Positions 8,354 to 15,345 of a stretch of DNA of 64,000 bases are shown in pieces. The DNA is from Pseudosporangium ferrugineum (lineage in GTDB: Bacteria; Actinomycetota; Actinomycetes; Mycobacteriales; Micromonosporaceae): positions 310,001 to 374,000 of the forward strand of contig NZ_PVZG01000006.1 in the NCBI RefSeq assembly GCF_003002065.1, read 5' to 3'. The notes beneath the pieces are model-generated. The model made no database searches. It was given only the letters and a program-made list of their open reading frames with translations, and was not told the origin of the DNA. Position 1 is the stretch's first letter. Each line of letters starts with the position of its first letter. The position numbers and the translations under genes are program-made.

Positions 8354-9321
8354 GCCGGCCGTCAGACAGCGCCGGCGTGCTCGCCACCGCGGCCGGCATC
8401 GGCCTGTGCGGTGCGATCGTCGAGTTCGTCGTCGCCCGGCACTATCTCCAGATCGAGTGGGGGATCACGCTGCCCGTGCCGCTGCTGTGGTGGGCGGCCG
8501 GCGGGGTGGCGGTGGTCCTCGGCGCGCCCCTGCTGATGGTGTCCCTCGGACGGGTGATCCGGCGGCTCGTCGCCCTCCCGTGGGGCCGGCTGATCCTCAC
8601 CTGGGCGCTGCCCTGCCTGGTCGGCCAGGTGGTGTGGATCGGCGTCACCCTGGTCCTGCTGCGGCGCTACAACCCGGGGCTGCTCGGCGTGCCGATCCGC
8701 GACGTCCGCGAACTGCTGACCGTCGTCATCCTCCCGCCACCCCAGCTGTCCCTGCTCTACGTCCTGGGGCTCTTCCCGGTGCTGGCGAAGGCGACGCAGC
8801 GACTCCCGGGCGTGGCGCTGGTCGCGCTGCTCGCCGCGGCGTCCCTGCTGACCACGACGGTGACGTTCGCCGTCTTCCTCGCGGTCGGGCTGCGGATGGC
8901 CGGCGGCGTCGACAAGCTCGTCGAGACGGCCTCCTGGCGGAGCCTGGTCCCGCGCGCGGCGGTAGCCGCCGCCGGGGGCGCCGTGCTCGCCGTGGACCGC
9001 TTCCCGGCCGGCCTCGCCGTGGTGGTGGCCGGGCTGGCCGCCGTGCCGTTCGGGCTCACGCTGGCGGCCCTGATCCGGCTGCGGCTCCTGGCCGTCGCCG
9101 GTGCCGCGGCCGTACCCGCGTATCTGCTTCTTGTTCCCGTCCTCGCCCTGGCGGACTCCGTGCTGCTGCCGCGGTTGTCGGTGCAGGGCTCCGCCGTGCA
9201 GCTCGCGGTCGCGGTGGCCGAGCCGGCCGTGCTGACCGCGGGAATCGTGCTGGGCGGGATCGTGCTTCACGCCATCGGCCGCAAGGTCCGGGGCCGGACG
9301 TTCGCGGAGGTCAACCCATGA
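8350..9321 (+). CDS. Membrane protein, divergent acyltransferase-3 paralogue without catalytic His
   Basis: 323 aa, nearly all hydrophobic, about ten membrane segments. It aligns with the acyltransferase at 4312: both have HYLQI-W followed by P-P--LW in segment 1-2, and LLYVLGLFPVLAKATQRLP here matches LWYLIALAVYFVVAKLTREL there. In that alignment His75 of the active protein falls on Phe26 (VEFVVARHYLQI), so the acyl-transfer His is gone. It was probably born by duplication and now acts as a partner or scaffold. Start GTG overlaps alr; the stop overlaps capA by 4 bp. Standard searches may call it only a hypothetical membrane protein. Confidence 0.78.
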   Translation: MSRPSDSAGVLATAAGIGLCGAIVEFVVARHYLQIEWGITLPVPLLWWAAGGVAVVLGAPLLMVSLGRVIRRLVALPWGRLILTWALPCLVGQVVWIGVTLVLLRRYNPGLLGVPIRDVRELLTVVILPPPQLSLLYVLGLFPVLAKATQRLPGVALVALLAAASLLTTTVTFAVFLAVGLRMAGGVDKLVETASWRSLVPRAAVAAAGGAVLAVDRFPAGLAVVVAGLAAVPFGLTLAALIRLRLLAVAGAAAVPAYLLLVPVLALADSVLLPRLSVQGSAVQLAVAVAEPAVLTAGIVLGGIVLHAIGRKVRGRTFAEVNP

Positions 9322-10358
9322 GGAGACGACTGGCGGCGGTTGCCGTGACGGCCCTGCTGCTCGCCCCGGCGGGCTGTGCGTCCGACAAGGAGGCGCCGAA
9401 GACGGCCGGCACCGCCACGCCGGAGCTGACCCTCACCTTCGCGGGCGACGTGCACTTCCAGGACCGGGTGGACAAGCTGCTGGCCGACCCCGCCACGACG
9501 TTCGGGCCGGTGGCGAAGGAACTCGCCAAGGGCGACCTGACGTTCGTCAACCTGGAGACGGCGATCACCGGGCGCGGCAAGCCGGAACCCAAGCGGTACC
9601 TGTTCCGGGCGCGCGACGCGGCGGTCCCCGCGCTGAAGGCCGCCGGCATCGACGTGGTGTCGCTCGCCAACAACCACAGCCTCGACTACGGCCGGCAGGG
9701 ACTCGCCGACACCATGGCGGTCGCCAAGCGCGGCGGCATCGGCACCGTCGGCGCCGGCCGCAACGTGAACGAGGCGTACAAGCCCCTGCGGCGTACGGTG
9801 CGCGGCGTCCGCATCGCCGTGCTCGCCTTCGACCAGGTGGACGACCTCGCCGAGGAGTGGGCGGCCGGACCGGACAAGGCCGGCCTGGCCATGGCGTTCG
9901 ACAAGGAACGGGCGTTCGCCGCGGTGCGGGCCGCGCGCGCCGACAGCGACCTCGTCGTCGTGCTCCCGCACTGGGGCACCGAGGGGGACCGCTGCCCGAA
10001 CCCGCTGCAGCGCGACTTCGGCGCCGGGCTCATCCGGGCCGGTGCGGACATCATCGTGGGCGCGCACGCCCACGTGCTGCAGGGTGCCGGGCGCTCCGGT
10101 GACGCCTACATCGCGTACGGGCTGGGCAACTTCCTCTGGTACAGCTCGGGGCTGTTCCAGCCGTACAGCGCCCGGGCCGGCGTGCTGCGGCTGACCGTGC
10201 GGGGCCGTACGGTGGTCGGCTCGGAGTTCGTGCCCACGGTGGTCTCGGGCACCGGGCGGCCGACCGTGCTCGCCGGCTGGCGGGCCGGCATCGCCCGGGA
10301 CAACTTCACCGCGCTGCGCGGGTGCGCCGGCCTCGACCCCGTCAGTAGTGCGCAGTGA
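9318..10358 (+). CDS. CapA-family lipoprotein (metallophosphatase fold)
   Basis: 346 aa. An N-terminal lipoprotein signal ends LLLAPAGC with Cys20 as lipidation site, so the protein sits on the outer face of the membrane. The CapA/PgsA calcineurin-like core is complete: TFAGDVHF, FVNLETAIT, SLANNHSLDYG, LPHWGTEGD, VGAHAHVLQG and GLGNFLW. CapA proteins are required for poly-gamma-glutamate production in bacilli; in actinomycetes their role is mostly unknown. No CapB/CapC partners are present, so polymer synthesis is not supported here. It ends the alr operon and overlaps the convergent S66 peptidase gene by 17 bp. Confidence 0.88.
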   Translation: MRRRLAAVAVTALLLAPAGCASDKEAPKTAGTATPELTLTFAGDVHFQDRVDKLLADPATTFGPVAKELAKGDLTFVNLETAITGRGKPEPKRYLFRARDAAVPALKAAGIDVVSLANNHSLDYGRQGLADTMAVAKRGGIGTVGAGRNVNEAYKPLRRTVRGVRIAVLAFDQVDDLAEEWAAGPDKAGLAMAFDKERAFAAVRAARADSDLVVVLPHWGTEGDRCPNPLQRDFGAGLIRAGADIIVGAHAHVLQGAGRSGDAYIAYGLGNFLWYSSGLFQPYSARAGVLRLTVRGRTVVGSEFVPTVVSGTGRPTVLAGWRAGIARDNFTALRGCAGLDPVSSAQ

Positions 10359-11358
10359 TGGTGCGCGCGATCCCGTCGACCGTCATCCGCCCGCCGTACG
10401 GCAGCACCCACTGCGGGTCGGTGTGTCCGAAGTCGACCCCGAACACGATCATCGCCTCCGGGTGGTACGCGGCGAACGCCTTCAGCACCGCCTCCCGCTG
10501 CTCGTCGCGGTAGGCCTGCCGCTCCTCGACGGGACGCGGCTGGAACAGGGCGGTGGCCTTGGCCGTGCCGACCAGCACGGCCGGGAACTGCTCCAGGAGT
10601 CCCCGCTCGCCGAAGTCGCGCAGCATGCGGAACACCGCCGTGGCGGACGGCATCTCCTCGGACGTCTCGAGCAGCAGGATCGAGCCGGCGTAGTCCGCGA
10701 CCGGCCGCACCCAGCGGCCCACCGCCAGCGTCGGGTGCAGGGACTCGAGGCAGCCGCCCCAGGTCCGCCCGCTGACCACCCGCCCGGCGCCGTGCCAGAC
10801 CCGTCCCGGGCTCGTCAATGACGGCACCGACCCGGTGAGCGCGATCGGATCGCCCCAGTTCAGCTCGTCCTCGCGGAACTCGGCGGCGGGGCGGATCTCC
10901 AGGTCGCCGCCGGTGAACAGGGCGGCCCGCAGCGACGCCGCGACCTCCGGGCCGACACCGGACGCCCGGCTCAGGTGCACCATCGTCGACATCCCGTGAT
11001 ATCCGGCGACGCCGTGACACCAGAGCCAGTTCAGCAGGTTCGTATTGTCCGAGTAGCCGAAGAACGGCTTCGGGTCGGCCACGAACGGCGCCGGGTCGAG
11101 GTGGGGCAGCACGGTGATCTGGTCGTCGCCGCCGATGGTCGCGAACACGGCCCGGATCGCGGGGTCGGCGTACGCGGCCATCAGGTCGGCGGCCCGCTCC
11201 CGGGGCGTGGAGTGCCGGCGGGTCGTGGGGAACTCGACCGGCGCCAGGCCGAACTCGTCGCGCAGCCGCTCCAGGCTCCGCTCGTGCACGGCCGGGAACT
11301 CGGCCGGTGCGGCGTAGGACGGGGAGAGGACAGCGACGCGATCGCCGGGAGTCAGCAT
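10342..11358 (-). CDS. S66 family LD-carboxypeptidase / MccF-like peptidase
   Basis: 338 aa, close to the usual S66 length. The nucleophile is Ser103 in FFGYSDNTNLL; the partner Glu and His lie in SILLLETSEE and FGVDFGHTDPQ. S66 enzymes cleave L,D bonds of murein tetrapeptides or, in the MccF branch, inactivate peptide-nucleotide antibiotics. The NWLWCHGVAGYHG segment resembles the MccF branch more than LdcA, in my reading. It converges on the D-Ala cluster and may recycle stem peptides or give immunity. No signal peptide is seen, so it is cytoplasmic. Confidence 0.88.
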   Translation of the reverse strand: MLTPGDRVAVLSPSYAAPAEFPAVHERSLERLRDEFGLAPVEFPTTRRHSTPRERAADLMAAYADPAIRAVFATIGGDDQITVLPHLDPAPFVADPKPFFGYSDNTNLLNWLWCHGVAGYHGMSTMVHLSRASGVGPEVAASLRAALFTGGDLEIRPAAEFREDELNWGDPIALTGSVPSLTSPGRVWHGAGRVVSGRTWGGCLESLHPTLAVGRWVRPVADYAGSILLLETSEEMPSATAVFRMLRDFGERGLLEQFPAVLVGTAKATALFQPRPVEERQAYRDEQREAVLKAFAAYHPEAMIVFGVDFGHTDPQWVLPYGGRMTVDGIARTITAHY

Positions 11359-11433
11359 CCCCGCATTGAAGCAGCCCGTCGTCAGGGCGTCTCGCGAAAT
11401 ATGGCTATCGCGTCCGTGGGTGGGCTCTTTCGG

Positions 11434-11589
11434 TCATTGCTTGTTGCGGGTGTCGATCAGTAGCCGCCGCAACCGGGCGTTCTCCCGCCGCAAGGTGGTG
11501 ATTCTCCGCGCCGCCCGACGGCGCCACCATGCGGCGAGCACCTCGTGGCCGCGGCCCGCGTCGTGCGCGAGACGATAGAACGTATTCAT
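11434..11589 (-). CDS. Small coiled-coil protein, 51 aa, in the sigma regulon
   Basis: The protein begins MNTFYRLAHDAGRGHEVL and ends in an Arg/Leu-rich helix with leucine-zipper spacing (ITTLRRENARLRRLLIDTRN). ATG 11589 is preceded by AAGGAGG at good spacing, and a GTGAACC-N16-CGTC promoter lies upstream at 11733-11707 on the same strand, which together make it a credible gene despite its size. I do not recognise a family. It could be a small regulator or an assembly factor of the secretion machine. Confidence 0.6.
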   Translation of the reverse strand: MNTFYRLAHDAGRGHEVLAAWWRRRAARRITTLRRENARLRRLLIDTRNKQ

Positions 11590-11637
11590 CGTTACCGCCT
11601 CCTTCGTCCGGTACGCCGCGGCTAATTCCCGGGCGCT

Positions 11638-11664
11638 GTGAACCGGGACCACGGCACGTCCGTT
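11638..11664 (+). promoter_or_regulatory. ECF-type promoter of locus A (GTGAACC-N16-CGTT)
   Basis: The -35 is GTGAACC at 11638-11644, the spacer is 16 nt and the -10 is CGTTGTGG from 11661. It points at the DUF6668-like gene (start 11766), the first gene of locus A, and read-through would also reach the sigma factor gene. Confidence 0.82.
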
Positions 11665-11706
11665 GTGGCTGTTCGACAAGGGCTCGTCCGGGCCTTCGCC
11701 GTTCCA

Positions 11707-11733
11707 GACGAGCGTCGGCCCGGTGCGGTTCAC
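11707..11733 (-). promoter_or_regulatory. ECF-type promoter (GTGAACC-N16-CGTC) facing the one at 11638
   Basis: Read on the minus strand, GTGAACC (11733-11727), a 16-nt spacer and CGTC (11710-11707). It drives the 51-aa gene at 11589. It points toward the 11638 promoter, so the predicted transcripts overlap at their 5' ends. Confidence 0.75.
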
Positions 11734-11765
11734 GGAGCCGCCGACGATTGAGGAGGGAGATGCGG

Positions 11766-12497
11766 ATGCACGTCCCACCCGATGCCGCCGTCGACGGCGA
11801 GCAGACGGCCGAGGCCGTTCCCGGCCGGCACTCGCACACCTATTTCGGGAAACGGATCACACCCGCGTCCGCGCCGATCGAGGAGGCGCCGGGGATGGGA
11901 CTCCCGGCTGACGACCCCGAGTCCGGCGTCGTCCCACCGGCTCGCACGGTGGCTCGTCCCGGCCGTCAGGTGAAGCGGTGGCAGCCGCATCAGCCTCAGG
12001 TCGCCGCGCCACCCGTGCCGGGCCCGGTGCATCCGGTGGACGTGTCGCCGGGGCGACTTTCCGGGGAGGGCCTGGCCTGGGTCGCGGCGCACGGCGGATG
12101 TGGCGCGACGACGCTCACGGCCGTACTCGGCGGGGTGGACCTGGGTTGCCGATGGCCGCAGGCGGCACGGAACGAGCCGGCCCGGGTGCTGCTCGTGGCC
12201 CGTACGCACGCCCAGGGCCTGCGTGCCGCGTCGCGTGCGCTCAACGCGATCCGCGAGGGTCGCCATCCGGCTGATATGCAGCTGATGGGACTCGTGCTCG
12301 TGGCCGACGCGCCGGGAGGGCTTCCGCGCCCCCTGCTCAGCCGCATCAAAGTGCTCCGGTCAGCCGTGCCGGTGTATCGGATCCCGTGGATCCCGGCCTG
12401 GCGGATCGGGAAGAAGATCGATCGGCTGCCGCGTCAGGTGACCAAACTGGAGCAGCGGGTCCGAGCCGTTCTTCTGGGCGCCCGTATGACGGCCTGA
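11766..12497 (+). CDS. DUF6668-like protein with deviant P-loop
   Basis: 243 aa. A disordered Pro-rich N-terminal third is followed by a domain opening with LAWVAAHGGCGATTLTAVLGG. This looks like a P-loop of the MinD/ParA type with the Lys positions lost (GGCGATTL), then a strand ARVLLVARTHAQGL and helix-rich rest. The resemblance to DUF6668 proteins found near SCO6880-type genes is from memory and moderate. ATG 11766 has GGAGG 9 nt upstream; ATG 11760 is the alternative. As first gene of the promoter at 11638 it probably serves the secretion apparatus from the cytoplasm. Confidence 0.68.
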   Translation: MHVPPDAAVDGEQTAEAVPGRHSHTYFGKRITPASAPIEEAPGMGLPADDPESGVVPPARTVARPGRQVKRWQPHQPQVAAPPVPGPVHPVDVSPGRLSGEGLAWVAAHGGCGATTLTAVLGGVDLGCRWPQAARNEPARVLLVARTHAQGLRAASRALNAIREGRHPADMQLMGLVLVADAPGGLPRPLLSRIKVLRSAVPVYRIPWIPAWRIGKKIDRLPRQVTKLEQRVRAVLLGARMTA

Positions 12498-12684
12498 ACG
12501 AACGATCCGCCCTGCCGGCGGGTGAACCTCCGGACCGAGGAACGAATACGCAAATCTGGGTGGCTGTTCGGGCGAGACGGGTCGTCGGACGCGACACCCT
12601 TCCGGCAATGGTGCAACCATCCGATTTGCCACCGGCACCCTCCTGTGGTGGTGGCTGCAGACGAGTGGTGAGACGGAGAAGCAG

Positions 12685-13386
12685 ATGCCGACGGAGAGAG
12701 CGGGTGGGGCGGTTCTGGTCCGGCCGCTGTACCCCGTCGTCGGGGGAAGCGACTCCGAGGACCGACCCGGATCGGACGAGCCCATGCCGAGTACGTCTTT
12801 CCCTCCGCCCGGAAGAGGCACAGACACCACCTCGAGGGCGGCAGCCGTCCAGTCCGGTACCCCCGACACCCACGCCCTCGAGCACCTCCAGCGAGTGCAC
12901 CGGCCTGTTCTCCTCGCGTACATCACCCGCCTGACGAAGGGCGACGTGCATTGGGCGGAAGACATCCTCCAGGAGACGCTTGTGCGGGCCTGGAAGAATC
13001 CGGACGCCCGCAACGCCGAGGGCCGCTGGAATCGGGCGTGGCTCTTCACCGTGGCGCGCCGGATCACCATCGACCAGGTCCGGGCCGCCCAGGTACGCCC
13101 GGCCGAGTACTTCGACGAGCGGCTCGATGCTCATGCGGGAGCGGATGACGCCATCGAACGCATGCTCGAGGGGAAAGAGGTCCGCGCGGCACTCTCCACG
13201 CTGCCCGAGCGGCTCCGCACCATTCTCGTCGAGATCTATTTCCAGGAGCGTTCCGTCGCCGAGGCGGCAGAGATCCTGGACGTACCGACCGGAACGGTCA
13301 AGTCCCGCACGTTCTATGCGCTCCGGGCGCTGCGAGAGGCGCTCGCGGAGCGGGGCTTTACCTTCCGTGAAGCCGCCGACTCTTGA
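12685..13386 (+). CDS. ECF sigma factor, probable master regulator of both secretion loci
   Basis: 233 aa. Sigma region 2 spans about residues 75-145 (HRPVLLAYITRL, DILQETLVRAWKNP, RAWLFTVARRITIDQVRA); region 4 about 170-225 (LSTLPERLRTILVEIYFQ, then VAEAAEILDVPTGTVKSRTF). ATG 12685 has GGAG nearby; ATG 12784 is an alternative that removes a non-conserved head. Such sigmas usually recognise a -35 containing AAC and a -10 containing CGT, exactly the elements repeated nine times around these loci. The anti-sigma gene is not adjacent but at 18203. Its own upstream region holds only a -35-like half site, so expression probably comes from the promoter at 11638. Confidence 0.88.
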   Translation: MPTERAGGAVLVRPLYPVVGGSDSEDRPGSDEPMPSTSFPPPGRGTDTTSRAAAVQSGTPDTHALEHLQRVHRPVLLAYITRLTKGDVHWAEDILQETLVRAWKNPDARNAEGRWNRAWLFTVARRITIDQVRAAQVRPAEYFDERLDAHAGADDAIERMLEGKEVRAALSTLPERLRTILVEIYFQERSVAEAAEILDVPTGTVKSRTFYALRALREALAERGFTFREAADS

Positions 13387-13415
13387 CATCACCTTCAGAC
13401 CCGAGGACTGCCGAG

Positions 13416-15317
13416 ATGAGTGACCACACCCCGCCTGAAAAGGCGCCGGAACCCGAGGCCGAGAAGGCAAGCCCTACCGAGGCCGAGAAGACGGCCTCGG
13501 CGGAGGCCGAGAAGACAACTTCCGCCGAGGCAGGGAAGGCGACCCCGGATGAGGCCGGTTCCGCCGAGGCAGGGAAGGCGACCCCGGCTGAGGCCGGCGA
13601 GGCGGCCGCGCCCGAGGCTGTGAAGTCGACGTCGCCGGCGGACGGCGGGCGCCGATCCAGCAAACGTAGAAGGCTGTCTCGCCTCGGCCGTAGGCGGATC
13701 GACGTGGTCGCCGCCGCTGTGCTGGTCCTCGGCGGCATCACCCTGACCGTCACGCAGACCGGATCCGCGTTCGCGGACCCCGACCAGGTGGCGGGCAAGC
13801 CGGTACCGGAACGTGACGTCGAGCCGATCGTCGCCGCAGCCCTCTCCTGCCCGGCACTCACGCCGCCGAGGCTCGCCGCGCAGCTGATGGCGGCGTCAGG
13901 GTTCGATCCCGGCGCCGCCGAGTCCGGCACCCGGAAGGGCGTTGCCGGGCTGAAGGACACGACGTGGAAGAAGTGGAGGCCTTGGAACGGGGCTCGCCGG
14001 GCCGATCGGGAAGCCAACATCCTGGCCCTCGCTCACCACACCTGTGAGCTCGTCGGCCAGCTGCGGGCGAAGAAGGTAGAGGGCGACCTCTGGACATTGG
14101 CAGTGGCGGCCGACCGCGCCGGGTTCGACGCGACCGTCAAGGCGAACGGGGTCCCCGCCTCCGCCCGGTCCTACGTGGACCGGGTGTCGGCGTATGCCCA
14201 GTGGTACAAGAAGCAGGATCCCTTCCGCCCCACCACCGATCCCATCTCGGCGCCCCCGAGCACCCCGGCGGCCATTCCGGTGCCCGACGAGTACGTCTCG
14301 TCCGTCCGCGCCGCCGGCCGGATCTGCCCCACGATCACCCCTGCCCGGATCGCGGCCCAGATCATGGTGCTGTCCGGCTTCAACCCGAACCTGCGGTCCG
14401 ACGACGGCGGCTCGGGCATCGCTCAGTTCACTCCCCGTACCTGGGCGCGTTACCAGCCGTCGCGCGACGCCACTGTGTGGAAGCCGAAGGACGCCATTCC
14501 GGCCCTCGGCACCGCGATGTGTGTCCTCAGTGACGAGCTCACCGGGCTGAGTGGTGCCGACCCGTACACGTTGGCGCTGGCGGCGTACCAGTGGGGTCCC
14601 GATGCGGTGCGGCAGGCGAACGGGCTGCCGCGGGCGAACGTCCCGCAGCTTGCAAAGAAGGTCGAGGCATACACCGCCCAGTACGAGACGGACAAGCGGC
14701 TCGTGACCCGCAAGACCACGCCACCGTCCCAGCCGTCGTCCCCTTCCTCCTCCTCTCCCTCCGGCGGCACTCCGACCTCGTCGTCGCCCCCGGCCCCGGT
14801 CGTCACGTCCAAGCCGGCCCCCGTCAACACCGCGCCGAACAAGCCGCTGTTCGATCCTGACGTCCGCTACCAGATCGTGAATGCCTGGACAGGCCAGGTC
14901 CTCGAGCTCCCCGGCGACGACACCAGCAACGGTGCCGGCGTGCGTATCCAGTTCTGGCAGAACCAGCGGGCGAAGGACCAGTTCTGGCGCATCCGGCCGT
15001 CGAAGGCCAAGAATCACTACGTCATCACCAATGCCTACAGTGGCAAGTCGCTGGGCATCGAGGAGAGCGCCAAGGAAAACGGCAAGAAGGTGGCCGTCCT
15101 CGACACCGATGCCGCCGACCCCAACCAGCAATGGGCGTTCCGTGAAGCGGGCGATGGTCAGTATCACTTCATCAACCGTAACTCCGGCAAGGCACTCGAC
15201 GTCCTGGGCGACGACCTCGGTCCCCCGCGCGAGGACGGCACCTGGAACGGCTACTGGATCGAGCAGTGGGAACTCCAGGCCGATGCGCTTGACCAACGCT
15301 GGGTCGTGTCCCGGTAG
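13416..15317 (+). CDS. Membrane-anchored double SLT-like (inactive) and ricin-type lectin protein
   Basis: 633 aa, type II topology: a cytoplasmic E-A-E-K/E-A-G-K repeat tail (1-80), basic stretch, one membrane helix (about 95-115), then outside two lytic-transglycosylase-like domains (about 140-265 and 300-420), a Ser/Pro linker and a ricin-type beta-trefoil (482-633, with YQIVNAWTGQVLEL and QQWAF). In active SLT domains the catalytic Glu precedes SGF; here the motifs read MAASGFDP (Ala160) and MVLSGFNP (Leu319), so both domains look catalytically dead and may bind glycan. Start ATG 13416 was chosen over TTG 13383, which would overlap the sigma stop. Confidence 0.8.
   Translation: MSDHTPPEKAPEPEAEKASPTEAEKTASAEAEKTTSAEAGKATPDEAGSAEAGKATPAEAGEAAAPEAVKSTSPADGGRRSSKRRRLSRLGRRRIDVVAAAVLVLGGITLTVTQTGSAFADPDQVAGKPVPERDVEPIVAAALSCPALTPPRLAAQLMAASGFDPGAAESGTRKGVAGLKDTTWKKWRPWNGARRADREANILALAHHTCELVGQLRAKKVEGDLWTLAVAADRAGFDATVKANGVPASARSYVDRVSAYAQWYKKQDPFRPTTDPISAPPSTPAAIPVPDEYVSSVRAAGRICPTITPARIAAQIMVLSGFNPNLRSDDGGSGIAQFTPRTWARYQPSRDATVWKPKDAIPALGTAMCVLSDELTGLSGADPYTLALAAYQWGPDAVRQANGLPRANVPQLAKKVEAYTAQYETDKRLVTRKTTPPSQPSSPSSSSPSGGTPTSSSPPAPVVTSKPAPVNTAPNKPLFDPDVRYQIVNAWTGQVLELPGDDTSNGAGVRIQFWQNQRAKDQFWRIRPSKAKNHYVITNAYSGKSLGIEESAKENGKKVAVLDTDAADPNQQWAFREAGDGQYHFINRNSGKALDVLGDDLGPPREDGTWNGYWIEQWELQADALDQRWVVSR
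13520..13597 (+). repeat. Two-copy 39-bp tandem repeat inside coding sequence
   Basis: Copies 13520-13558 and 13559-13597 differ at one base and encode 13-residue units (EAGKATP core) of the cytoplasmic tail of the SLT-ricin protein. The in-frame duplication suggests the tail length varies between strains. Confidence 0.8.
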
Positions 15318-15345
15318 CCCGGGCGTTACTGGAGGGAACGCGTCG

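Noticed and set aside
9318..10358. Poly-gamma-glutamate synthesis locus
   Set aside because: Only CapA is present; CapB and CapC are missing.
11590..11778. N-terminal extension of the 51-aa gene to 114 or 144 codons
   Set aside because: The extended starts lie upstream of the mapped promoter motif, while ATG 11589 has AAGGAGG.
12522..12548. GTGAACC half site upstream of the sigma gene as a tenth promoter
   Set aside because: The sequence 16 nt downstream is AATACG, with no CGT at 15, 16 or 17 nt.
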